DNA of 7,203 nucleotides from JBDLID01 sp039715055 (GTDB lineage: Bacteria > Desulfobacterota > Desulfobulbia > Desulfobulbales > Desulfocapsaceae). The translations under genes and the position numbers were made by a program. Of the stretch, positions 1 to 6,281 are shown one piece after another. How positions within the stretch are numbered: position 1 is the first letter of the stretch; each line of letters starts with the position of its first letter. The stretch lies in NCBI GenBank assembly GCA_039715055.1, contig JBDLID010000144.1, positions 1-7,203 of the forward strand. The letters run 5' to 3'. The notes under the pieces are model-generated. The model had not been told where the DNA came from and did not search any database. It saw only the letters and a program-made list of their open reading frames with translations.

Positions 1-262
1 CCACCAGGTCGTGCATGGTGTGATTATAGGGCAGGTTGCCGCTTTCCATCAGCAGGGCCATGATCAGTTTTTCAATGGCCATGGCCACCAGGTTATAGAG
101 GATCTCGGCGGTAAAGACCTGTTGGCGCCGGGCATAGCCATTGTTGGCGGTGGCCAGGAACTGGTTGCCCTCTGCCAGAAACTCCTGCCAGTCATCGATG
201 GGCTCGCGCTTTATATCAGCAAAACCCAGCAGATTTGGGGATTGAGAAAATTCTTTCTCCAC
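1..262 (-). CDS. Partial gene, possible HEPN-like helical protein (runs off the window)
   Basis: An open frame without stops runs from a GTG at 262 to the window edge, giving the first 87 residues. The beginning reads (M)EKEFSQSPNLLGFADIKRE and the remainder is largely helical. The segment around residues 52-86 (EILYNLVAMAIEKLIMALL, then HTMHDLV) resembles HEPN domains, in which a helix with AxEKxxKALL is followed by a T-H-D-L motif. HEPN proteins are often RNases or partners of nucleotidyltransferases. The similarity is by eye over a short stretch and the RX4-6H active-site motif would be incomplete here. The frame continues the pattern of the operon: it follows the small acidic protein within 20 bases, or overlaps it by ATGA if the upstream ATG is used. 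Existence of the gene is well supported; the family is tentative. Confidence 0.6.
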   Translation of the reverse strand, partial: MEKEFSQSPNLLGFADIKREPIDDWQEFLAEGNQFLATANNGYARRQQVFTAEILYNLVAMAIEKLIMALLMESGNLPYNHTMHDLV

Positions 263-272
263 AATACCAATA

Positions 273-280
273 CCTCCTTT
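273..280 (-). promoter_or_regulatory. Ribosome binding site deciding the start of the leftmost gene
   Basis: The minus strand reads AAAGGAGG, ten bases before a GTG at 260-262. An in-frame ATG at 284-286 overlaps the stop of the upstream gene as ATGA, but has only a weak purine stretch before it and would place this Shine-Dalgarno inside the coding sequence. The GTG is therefore preferred, although ten bases is a slightly long spacer. Confidence 0.6.
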
Positions 281-282
281 CC

Positions 283-579
283 TCATGACCCACTGAACTC
301 AATGGTGACGGTCTCATCATCCACCTGGCTCAGAGTGTATTCATCACCCTTAGCGAATTGCATTTCATGATCGAGGCCTATTTCCTGCAACCTTTCAATG
401 TCGAGATCCACAGCTTCCTTGTCCGCCTCGCTGTTTACATGAACCAGGATCTCCCGGTCATTGTCGGTAAACTGAAGGAGAAAGGAGTTGTGCTCCAGAA
501 AGACCAGGTCTTCATAGGCATAGGAGACACCCATCCCCACCGACTCGACAATATTAGTAACCACCCCAAGTTGATTCAT
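283..579 (-). CDS. Small acidic protein of unknown function in the nif cluster
   Basis: I do not recognise this 98-residue protein. It has no cysteine, no signal peptide and no membrane segment, so it is probably cytoplasmic and does not hold an iron-sulfur cluster by Cys. It is strongly acidic, with 22 Asp/Glu against four Lys/Arg. The first half (VSYAYEDLVFLEHNSFLLQF, residues 18-37) looks like alternating beta-strands, then comes a charged probable helix (about 50-66) and a final strand TVTIEF (90-95). That pattern suggests a small alpha/beta fold. A good ribosome site eight bases before the ATG, tight spacing of 12 bases after the ferredoxin, and an ATGA junction with the frame downstream support a real gene. 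Its partner by context is the ferredoxin or nitrogenase assembly; this is inference only. NifT/FixU and NifW are not supported by any motif I can see. Confidence 0.8.
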   Translation of the reverse strand: MNQLGVVTNIVESVGMGVSYAYEDLVFLEHNSFLLQFTDNDREILVHVNSEADKEAVDLDIERLQEIGLDHEMQFAKGDEYTLSQVDDETVTIEFSGS

Positions 580-587
580 GTTTCACA

Positions 588-593
588 CTCCTT
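588..593 (-). promoter_or_regulatory. Ribosome binding site overlapping the ferredoxin stop codon
   Basis: The minus strand reads AAGGAG with eight bases to the ATG of the next gene. It overlaps the ferredoxin TAA stop (592-594), giving TAAGGAG. This tight layout suggests coupled translation of the ferredoxin and the small acidic protein. Confidence 0.8.
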
Positions 594-897
594 AAGCGGA
601 TACCAGATACTCTGCCGCAGGTTCGCCATCTTCCAGGCCGTCGAGGATAGCATCGATCACCTCTTCGCTATCCACACCCTTGAACCACCAGTTCTCGGGC
701 TGGATCACCATGATCGGGCCACCGTCGCACTGCTTGAGACAGGTTGTGGCGCTGATCAGGCAGTCAAGACCCCGATCCAGGATCTCTTCTTCGATATATT
801 GCAGGAAGCCGTCCGTCTGTTTGTGACAGATGCCTTTCTTGTCTCCCGCGACGCGGAAGCTCTGACATACTATGATTTGTCTTTCCGGTATGGCCAT
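592..897 (-). CDS. Thioredoxin-like [2Fe-2S] ferredoxin
   Basis: The 101-residue product matches the thioredoxin-fold [2Fe-2S] ferredoxins of the Clostridium pasteurianum 2Fe-2S Fd / Azotobacter FeSII-like class. These are small soluble dimeric electron carriers; the clostridial one interacts with the MoFe protein. Four cysteines are at the family positions: Cys11 (IIVCQSF), Cys24 (GICHK), Cys53 and Cys57 (TTCLKQC). A fifth, Cys46, is extra. The nonessential cysteine at position 14 of the clostridial protein is Phe here. GGPIMVIQPENWW (59-71) is the typical segment after the last ligand. The N-terminus (MAIPERQIIVC) starts at the usual distance from Cys11, and AAGGAG six bases upstream fixes the ATG. 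Its place in the nif cluster suggests a role in electron supply to, or protection of, nitrogenase; which of the two is not shown by the sequence. Confidence 0.9.
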   Translation of the reverse strand: MAIPERQIIVCQSFRVAGDKKGICHKQTDGFLQYIEEEILDRGLDCLISATTCLKQCDGGPIMVIQPENWWFKGVDSEEVIDAILDGLEDGEPAAEYLVSA

Positions 898-987
898 GGG
901 GTGCTCCTTTTTTTGAAATTAAGAATTAAAAATGCAAAATTGTGGTGTTTACGCTTTTGAAATTTGTCTCCGCCGGAATCAATTCAG

Positions 988-1004
988 CCTCCTCGCAATG
1001 ACGG
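988..1004. repeat. Possible remnant of a dispersed repeat
   Basis: The minus strand reads CCGTCATTGCGAGGAGG just after the stop of the NifB-like gene. CGTCATTGCGAGGAG is the opening of a short repeat I recall as frequent between genes in many environmental bacterial genomes. Only one end is visible, without a matching inverted arm. The rest of the 113-base gap (898-1010) is AT-rich towards the ferredoxin gene and shows no convincing terminator or promoter. Similarity is from memory and weakly supported. Confidence 0.3.
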
Positions 1005-1010
1005 GGATCA

Positions 1011-2177
1011 TTACTTTTCCCTCTTTTTGGTGCCGCCATATAGCAGATCAATGCTACCTTCGATCTCACCATCGGTGATCAGTAAGGTAATGCCTTGTTC
1101 GCCAAGGATTTGCCTCGGACTCTCTCCGGCGCTGGTCGCCAGAATCGCGAAGCAGTCCGGTAGTGATCCGGCCAACTCCTCCCAGCGGCTGCTGCCACTG
1201 CCAGGCTCGGGAACAGGTCGGGTTCCCAAAAGGCAGGTCAAGCCGTCTTCTCGTGGCCCGTAGATCAGCACCTGATAGGCCTGACCAAGATGAAGGTCCA
1301 CCTCCATACCGCTCATGCTGACGACCGCGACATTAGGCCTTGCTTTACTCGGCCCGGGGAGCCTGTCAGTGATGCTTTCACAAGCACCCCGTGTGGAAGA
1401 GCAGCCAGAGACAAGACCGTAGACTTTTTCTTTCTGGAGAGTTGTCTGCAGATGCTCCGTGGCCTGTTGTAATAGTTGCTGCATCATCACGTCATCAGGG
1501 GGAGTGAGCAGTTTCTCCTCCATATTTGACGGGGCGGCGTATGGCACAAGGACCAATTTCTCTGCGCCGTGTTCGGCCATAACTCTGGCTAATTTCTCAA
1601 TATGCTGATCGTTCAGGCCGGGGTAGACGGTGGTCCGGACATTGACGGTACAACCGGCTGCTTTAAAGGCTTCTACAGCCCGGGCCTGCTCTTTCATGAG
1701 CATCGGTGTTGCCTGACCCAGAGAAATCGTTTTCCGGTCCGGGCGAATCCAGGCATATAATTTATTTGCCACTTCCTGGTCTACGGCATCGACCAGCAGG
1801 GTGACACAACTCAAGCCGCTTTCGCCCAGCACTTCAGCATACTTTTCAGCATTGATCCCCAGTGTGGTGAGGGAGAGGATAATATCCGGGTGATATTGCC
1901 GGATCAGGCGCATGGTTTCCATGGTACTGTCAATCTCAGCCAGCGGGTCACCTGGCCCGGCTAGATCAACAGCCGCTACGGCGGTGCCCTCACTTAGATG
2001 TTCATCCACCCAGTTCAGGGCTCCGTCAGGAGGTACGGCCCGCGCCTGTTTATCAATCTGGTCAAAGCGAATTCTTGCTATTGACTGCGGTGCAACCGGC
2101 AGGGTGAGTATTGCTGATCCTGAATTTCCGCTATCGCCGCAGGCACAGCCATTATTGGGAAACTGTATAGTTGCCAT
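1011..2177 (-). CDS. NifB-like protein without radical-SAM cysteines, fused to a NifX-like domain
   Basis: The 388-residue product follows NifB in outline. LPVAP (26-30) is the segment that in NifB directly precedes the CX3CX2C motif. Further matches are LAGPGDPLA (72-80), LYAWIRP (140-146) and VYPGLNDQHI (184-193). The C-terminal part (about 282-388) has the NifX/NafY fold pattern (VAVVSMSG, LGQAYQVLIYG, ITDGEIEG) that binds FeMo-co or its precursor NifB-co. After LPVAP the protein reads QSIARIRFDQ, with no cysteine between residues 14 and 123, so the [4Fe-4S] cluster that cleaves S-adenosylmethionine cannot bind in the normal way. Cysteines remain at 11 and 13 (GCACGDSG), 124, 176, 259 and 266 (SGCSSTRGAC), 315 and 342. 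The frame is intact. It is therefore unlikely to be the working NifB; a scaffold or carrier for metal-cluster precursors is my inference. GGGA six bases before the ATG is a weak ribosome site. Confidence 0.8.
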   Translation of the reverse strand: MATIQFPNNGCACGDSGNSGSAILTLPVAPQSIARIRFDQIDKQARAVPPDGALNWVDEHLSEGTAVAAVDLAGPGDPLAEIDSTMETMRLIRQYHPDIILSLTTLGINAEKYAEVLGESGLSCVTLLVDAVDQEVANKLYAWIRPDRKTISLGQATPMLMKEQARAVEAFKAAGCTVNVRTTVYPGLNDQHIEKLARVMAEHGAEKLVLVPYAAPSNMEEKLLTPPDDVMMQQLLQQATEHLQTTLQKEKVYGLVSGCSSTRGACESITDRLPGPSKARPNVAVVSMSGMEVDLHLGQAYQVLIYGPREDGLTCLLGTRPVPEPGSGSSRWEELAGSLPDCFAILATSAGESPRQILGEQGITLLITDGEIEGSIDLLYGGTKKREK

Positions 2178-2198
2178 TTTCTATCCCGTCTTAACAAT

Positions 2199-2237
2199 GA
2201 ACCGAGGGGACAGATTTTAAATCTGTCCCCTCGGTTC
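2199..2237. repeat. 39-base perfect palindrome after nifK (REP-like)
   Basis: Two 19-base arms (2199-2217 and 2219-2237) are exact reverse complements around a single central base; the arm begins GAACCGAGGGGACAGATTT. It lies between the nifK stop (2244-2246) and the start of the next gene (2177). There is no run of T after the hairpin on the coding strand, so it is not a classical Rho-independent terminator. The GGGGACAGATTT core resembles short palindromes that recur in many proteobacterial genomes, some linked to REP-type (Y1) transposases; that link is from memory and not checked here. As RNA it would form a very stable hairpin that could protect the 3' end of the nifHDK message and lower read-through downstream. 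Confidence 0.8.
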
Positions 2238-2243
2238 GCAGAT

Positions 2244-3617
2244 TTACATTACCAGCTCGAATTTCTCTTCCGGAGCATCCCGGTCCTGACGATCCATCAA
2301 TACACCGAGAATCTTCTCCAGGAGCCGCAAGCCTCCCTTGTAACCAACGGTGGGGAAGTACTGGTGGCCCTGCCGGTCCAGGATGGGGAAACCCCAGCGC
2401 ACATAGGGTATATCCTCATCCCGGGCAATATACTTGCAGTAGGTGTTGCCGATGATCAGGTCGACGGGCTCGTTCCTGATCCACTGGTGGAGGAGGAACA
2501 TATCACCCTTGGCCTTGACGTTGACCTTGCAGCCCATATCCTTGGTGATCTCCCTGATCCTTTTCTCGAACTTCTTGCCCGGGGTACCGGTGACAATATG
2601 AATCGGTTTCATATCCATCGAGACCAGAAACTCGGTCATGGAGATGAGCTGATCCGGGTCACCCACCAGGGCGACCTTTTTGCCGAACAGGTACTGGTGC
2701 ATATCGGAGATCATGTCCACCAGCTGCCCCCGTTCATGGGTGATCACCTCAGGGATGCTCACCCCGGCAATGGTTCTTAGGGCATCGATAAAACGATCGG
2801 TGGCCATTAGACCAAAGGGCATGTCCAAGATACTGCAGGGCACCTTGTACTTGGTGTCCAGTGCCCGGGCCGCATCGGCCGAACACCATTCGCCAAGGGC
2901 CAGGGTACCGATGGAGTCGCCGGTACTCTTCAGCTCTTCAACGGTGGTGCCACCCTCGGGAAACATCTTGTACTCACCGGAAAGCGGGCCGTTAAGCACC
3001 CCGGAGGTGTCCGGAAAGAGGATGGTCTTGACGTTGATAAGCCCCGTAATCCGTTTAAACTCTTCCATATCGGCAGGCTCTACCCAACCGGGGATGATGT
3101 TGACCTTGCCGTTCTTCTTGCCGGTGGGCTCCGCCATCATGGCCATGGACTTGACCATGCTGGAAAAGCCGGTGACATGGGAGCCGGAGTAGCTCGGGGT
3201 GGAGGCGCTGATCACGTACTTACCCTCGGGGATCTTGCCCTCGGTCTCCGCCTTTTTCTTGATCTGAGGCAGATCGTCACCGATGGTCTCGGAGAGGCAG
3301 GTGGTATGGACGGCGATCACCTCCGGTTCATAGACGCTGAATATATTGTTGATGGCCTGCAGCATATTGGCCTGGCCGCCGAACACCGAGGCACCCTCGG
3401 TGAATGAACTGGTAGCGGCGGAGATCGGCTCTTTGTAGTGCCGGGTCAAAGTGCTGCGGTGATAGGCGCAGCAGCCCTGGGAGCCATGACTGTGAGGCAG
3501 GCATCCGTGGATGCCGAGAGCCGCATACATGGCACCGATGGGCTGGCAGGTCTTGGCCGGATTAATGGTCAGGGCCTTGCGCTCGCTGATATCTGTAGGG
3601 GTATGTCTTAGTAACAT
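2244..3617 (-). CDS. nifK: Nitrogenase MoFe protein beta subunit NifK
   Basis: NifK pairs with NifD and shares the P-cluster at the subunit interface. The 457-residue product has the three expected P-cluster cysteines: Cys24 (KTCQPIGAM), Cys49 (GSQGCCAYHR, followed by a second Cys at 50) and Cys107 (HTTCLSETIGDD). Ser142 in STPSYSGSH matches the serine that can ligate the oxidised P-cluster. The protein lacks the N-terminal extension of about 45-50 residues found in Azotobacter and Klebsiella NifK. That extension wraps NifD in those enzymes, and its absence is normal in group II/III proteins such as that of Clostridium pasteurianum. TGAGGA seven bases before the ATG supports the start. NifN is unlikely because the full P-cluster set is present and the gene follows nifD. 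A perfect palindrome begins six bases after the stop. Confidence 0.96.
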   Translation of the reverse strand: MLLRHTPTDISERKALTINPAKTCQPIGAMYAALGIHGCLPHSHGSQGCCAYHRSTLTRHYKEPISAATSSFTEGASVFGGQANMLQAINNIFSVYEPEVIAVHTTCLSETIGDDLPQIKKKAETEGKIPEGKYVISASTPSYSGSHVTGFSSMVKSMAMMAEPTGKKNGKVNIIPGWVEPADMEEFKRITGLINVKTILFPDTSGVLNGPLSGEYKMFPEGGTTVEELKSTGDSIGTLALGEWCSADAARALDTKYKVPCSILDMPFGLMATDRFIDALRTIAGVSIPEVITHERGQLVDMISDMHQYLFGKKVALVGDPDQLISMTEFLVSMDMKPIHIVTGTPGKKFEKRIREITKDMGCKVNVKAKGDMFLLHQWIRNEPVDLIIGNTYCKYIARDEDIPYVRWGFPILDRQGHQYFPTVGYKGGLRLLEKILGVLMDRQDRDAPEEKFELVM

Positions 3618-3665
3618 TTCTTTATCCTCAGTTAATGAGTGGACTTTAATTCAGCCAAATCAGTT

Positions 3666-3791
3666 ATGGCTAAGCCGAAATCGTCAGATTCAAGGTGCCC
3701 GGATTTTGAGAAGTGAGACGTAGCCCAGCTACGCCGCAGCGCCGAAATAATCCGGAGCAACGCCGAAGCTGGCGACTTTCGGCTTAGCCAT
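3666..3791. repeat. 126-base inverted-repeat element between nifD and nifK
   Basis: The ends are perfect 15-base inverted repeats: 3666-3680 reads ATGGCTAAGCCGAAA and 3777-3791 is its reverse complement. Allowing one extra base, the match extends to 3666-3683 against 3773-3791. Inside lie a 7-base pair of arms (CCGGATT at 3699-3705, AATCCGG at 3749-3755) and a perfect 6-base hairpin with a 3-base loop at 3719-3733. The whole segment could fold into one long branched stem in RNA or a cruciform in DNA. The right end abuts the nifD stop codon. It has the size and shape of a MITE-type non-autonomous mobile element; no clear target duplication is seen (flanks TTA and TTTA at best). Read in the nifD direction it contains a 20-codon open frame from the base after the nifD stop, which looks incidental. 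As RNA it could affect processing or stability between nifD and nifK. Confidence 0.75.
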
Positions 3792-5432
3792 TTATTCCCA
3801 GTTGTAAGAAGCCGTCAGCCGATTATTCTTCTGCCAGGGGGCCTTCATGTAGCTCCAGACCCTGGAATTAACCAACCGATCGATCTCCTGGTAGAAGTTG
3901 ATCGCTCCCTGGAATCCGGCATAGGGTCCGCCGGAATCGTAGCTGTGGAGCTGTTTCATGGGCACGCCCAATTTCTGGATAGAGTACTTTTCCTTGATCC
4001 CGGCGCAGAAGATATCCGGTTTCATCAGCTCCACCAGCTTCTCAGCCTCGTACTGGTTGAGATCATCGACAATGAGAGTGCCCTTGTCCATATCCACAGC
4101 CAGACCGTCATACTCCTTGAACTTGTAGCCAGCCTTGTCGAGCGCTTTCATCTCTTTGTCGCTCTTGCGAGGCTTGAAGCGGGTCTCGTCCGCTTCGACC
4201 TCAAGTTCCTCGATGTTACGGCTGTCTGCATCGAGCTTGATGTTGGGGAGTACCTGGCGTCCCTCGTAATCGTCCTGATGGCCAAACTCATAGCCGGCCG
4301 AAATGGTTTTCATACCAAGCTCGTCAAAGAGTTCCTTGTAGTGATGAGCCCGGGAGCCGCCGACAAACATCATGGCAGTCTTGCCTTCAGTGCGGGTCAG
4401 AATCTCACTGCTCACAGTTTCAACAGCCGGCATCTCTTCGGCTATCACTTTCTCGACTTTGTCGATCAGTTTTTTGTCACCAAAATATTCGGCAATTTTT
4501 CTCAGCGATTTGGCGGTGGCATTAGCACCAATGAAGTTGACCTTGATCCAGGGGATCCCGAACTTGGTCTCCAACATGTCGGCCACGTAGTTAATGGAGC
4601 GATGGCACATAACCGCATTAAGATCGGCCGTATGGGCCGAAGCAAACTGGTCATAGGTGGAGTTACCGGAAAAAGTCGAGATACAGGTGATGCCGCATTT
4701 ATCGAAGATCCGGTCAATCTCGAAACCATCGCCGCCGATATTGTACTCACCGAGCAGGTTGATTTTGTACTTACCCGGTTTTTCCTCGTCGTTTTCACCG
4801 ACAATATGGCGAAAGACCTGGTTGTTGGCGATGTGATGACCGGCCGACTGGGAGACGCCCTTGTATCCTTCGCAACTGAAAGCGTAGACGTTGCAATCGC
4901 CTAATTTCTCCTTCATGTTCCTGGTCACGGTGTGAATGTCGTCACCGATCAAGCCCACCGGGCAGGTGGCAAATACGGCAATGGATTTAGGGTGAAAGAG
5001 GTCATAGGCCTCCTGGATCGCCTGTTCCAGTTTCTTCTCGCCACCGAAGATGATGTCCTGCTCTTGCATATCGGTGGAGAAACAGTAGGGCATATAGTTG
5101 TCGCCTTCCGCTCCGGCATCGGTCTGATTACGCCTGGTCAGCCAGGAGTAAAAAGCGCAGCCGATGGGGCCGTGGGTGATGTTGACGATATCGCGGGTGG
5201 GGCCCATGATAACGCCCTTGCAGCCGGCGTATGTGCAGCCGCGCATGGTGATGATCCCTGGAATGGTGCGCACGTTGGCGGTGAGCGACGGGGTATCATT
5301 CTGCAGGGCCTCGTTGATCATTATCTGTTTGGCGCGTTTGCGGGCCACCTTGGGCGGATACTTCTTAATAAGTTCCGCCTTGATATCGGCCGGATCCCAC
5401 TGCACCAGTTTTTTCTTGGTTGCTGTTGCCAT
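3792..5432 (-). CDS. nifD: Nitrogenase MoFe protein alpha subunit NifD
   Basis: NifD carries the FeMo-cofactor where N2 is reduced, and forms an alpha2-beta2 tetramer with NifK. The 546-residue product has P-cluster cysteines Cys66 (RGCTYAG), Cys92 (GPIGCAF) and Cys157 (ATCPVGLIGDD). The FeMo-co ligands are Cys276 (VMCHRS) and His496 (KQLHSYDSGGPYAGF). Gln195 and His199 in GVSQSAGHH match the homocitrate- and substrate-site residues of Mo nitrogenase, which argues against VnfD or AnfD. Relative to Azotobacter NifD there is an insertion of roughly 50 residues at about 392-445, as in Clostridium pasteurianum and other group II/III enzymes; it is rich in Lys, Asp and Glu. The GGSRAHH loop (358-364) also resembles the clostridial form. 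The start is supported by GAGGAT eight bases before the ATG. nifK follows after an unusually long 174-base gap. Confidence 0.97.
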   Translation of the reverse strand: MATATKKKLVQWDPADIKAELIKKYPPKVARKRAKQIMINEALQNDTPSLTANVRTIPGIITMRGCTYAGCKGVIMGPTRDIVNITHGPIGCAFYSWLTRRNQTDAGAEGDNYMPYCFSTDMQEQDIIFGGEKKLEQAIQEAYDLFHPKSIAVFATCPVGLIGDDIHTVTRNMKEKLGDCNVYAFSCEGYKGVSQSAGHHIANNQVFRHIVGENDEEKPGKYKINLLGEYNIGGDGFEIDRIFDKCGITCISTFSGNSTYDQFASAHTADLNAVMCHRSINYVADMLETKFGIPWIKVNFIGANATAKSLRKIAEYFGDKKLIDKVEKVIAEEMPAVETVSSEILTRTEGKTAMMFVGGSRAHHYKELFDELGMKTISAGYEFGHQDDYEGRQVLPNIKLDADSRNIEELEVEADETRFKPRKSDKEMKALDKAGYKFKEYDGLAVDMDKGTLIVDDLNQYEAEKLVELMKPDIFCAGIKEKYSIQKLGVPMKQLHSYDSGGPYAGFQGAINFYQEIDRLVNSRVWSYMKAPWQKNNRLTASYNWE

Positions 5433-5465
5433 TGTATTTTATCCTCGTATGAAATATGCGGGCTG

Positions 5466-5840
5466 TTACGAGATGGATTTAACGCCCATCTCTCCCGTCC
5501 TGACCCTGACCGCATCGCTCAGCGGCATGACAAACACCTTGCCGTCACCCGGTTTGCCGGTCTGGTTCGTGTTAACAATCGTTTCCACCACACAGGACAC
5601 CTGGCTGTCTTCCACCACGGCGGTGATCATGCGTTTAGGGTAGAGTTTCCCTTTTTCTCCAAGCAAGGCGGCCGCCTCTTCATAGCCCCGCTCAGCCCCC
5701 TCCACTATCTGGGGATTAACAAAACCGAGGCCGCGCCCCTGTGCCTCGTGGGCAAAGAAGGCATCGACACCGCAATCGGCCAGGGCCTGCTTGGTCTGGT
5801 TCATCATGTTGATCCGCACCACGGCGATCACCTCTTTCAT
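5466..5840 (-). CDS. nifI2: PII-like nitrogenase regulator NifI2
   Basis: NifI2 is the second PII-like subunit of the nitrogenase switch-off complex. In the studied methanogen system it is the main 2-oxoglutarate-responsive partner. The 124-residue product opens with MKEVIAVVRINMMNQTKQAL, has the longer NifI2-type T-loop (about residues 35-70, with QGRGLGF at 34-40) and the signature PGDGKVFVMPL at 97-107. It ends with the family's basic RVRTGE segment (112-117). Its ATG overlaps the nifI1 TGA as ATGA, so translation is probably coupled and the two subunits made in similar amounts. nifD begins 33 bases after its stop. The arrangement of nifI1 and nifI2 between nifH and nifD is characteristic of group II and III nif operons. 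Confidence 0.94.
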   Translation of the reverse strand: MKEVIAVVRINMMNQTKQALADCGVDAFFAHEAQGRGLGFVNPQIVEGAERGYEEAAALLGEKGKLYPKRMITAVVEDSQVSCVVETIVNTNQTGKPGDGKVFVMPLSDAVRVRTGEMGVKSIS

Positions 5841-6193
5841 GCCGGCACCCCCTCGGAAGCGGCTGCGGTCTCTTTAACACCGGAACTGATGGTGTAGGAC
5901 TCCTCCACATCGCTGACAAAGATCTTGCCATCACCAAAGGCGCCTTTTCCTGCGGAACGGGCCGTATCCATAATGGTTTCAATGACGAAATCCTTGTCTG
6001 CTGCATTGATCACGCTCATCAGCATGACCTTGGGGAGCTCGTCGTAGGTGACCTCACCGATCTTGATGCCGCGCTGCTTACCACGACCGGCAACGGCATA
6101 TTTAGTAACGGCCGGAAAACCAGCGTCCATGAGGGCTGCAAGGACAACGTCCGCTTTTTCAGGACGAATAATTGAACGAATCATGATCATCAT
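5837..6193 (-). CDS. nifI1: PII-like nitrogenase regulator NifI1
   Basis: NifI1 is a PII-family (GlnB-like) protein that acts with NifI2. In methanogens the NifI1-NifI2 complex binds the MoFe protein and blocks electron transfer when 2-oxoglutarate falls, for example after ammonium addition; 2-oxoglutarate and ATP release it. The 118-residue product starts with the family's typical MIRSIIRPEK segment (residues 4-13). It has the T-loop region near 36-55 and the PII signature GDGKIFV at 87-93. It lacks the uridylylated-tyrosine context of GlnB, as expected for NifI. The C-terminal tail after about residue 105 is low-complexity and slightly longer than usual. Three ATG codons lie close together at the start; GGAGA seven bases before the first one supports it. 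It sits 88 bases after nifH and overlaps nifI2 by four bases. The name is given by position and sequence together. Confidence 0.93.
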   Translation of the reverse strand: MMIMIRSIIRPEKADVVLAALMDAGFPAVTKYAVAGRGKQRGIKIGEVTYDELPKVMLMSVINAADKDFVIETIMDTARSAGKGAFGDGKIFVSDVEESYTISSGVKETAAASEGVPA

Positions 6194-6281
6194 AACTTCA
6201 TCTCCAAGTAAATTTATTCACGGGTAATGTTTTCAAATCCAATACGGATCAGGCAACAGGAAGACCTAACCCCTAAACAAA

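Noticed and set aside
358..960. Plus-strand open frame of 200 codons
   Set aside because: It is antisense to the small acidic protein and the ferredoxin, which have good ribosome sites and family motifs on the minus strand.
898..970. Sigma-70 promoter before the ferredoxin gene
   Set aside because: The stretch is AT-rich and has TTGCAT, but no -10 box at 16-18 bases is found.
2199..2237. Rho-independent terminator after nifK
   Set aside because: The hairpin is strong but is followed on the coding strand by ATTGTTAAGAC with no run of T, so classical termination is not supported.
3945..4904. Long plus-strand open frame of 319 codons
   Set aside because: It lies entirely antisense to nifD, whose protein is intact with all cofactor ligands; the plus-strand translation shows no recognisable domain.
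3792..5432. Vanadium or iron-only nitrogenase (VnfD/AnfD)
   Set aside because: Gln195 and the GVSQSAGHH context, the group III-type insertion, and absence of a delta-subunit gene (vnfG/anfG) between nifD and nifK point to the Mo enzyme.
4932..5897. Plus-strand open frame of 321 codons
   Set aside because: It is antisense to nifD, nifI2 and the end of nifI1 and crosses their gene boundaries; its composition (His, Gly, Val, Leu rich) is typical of a shadow frame.
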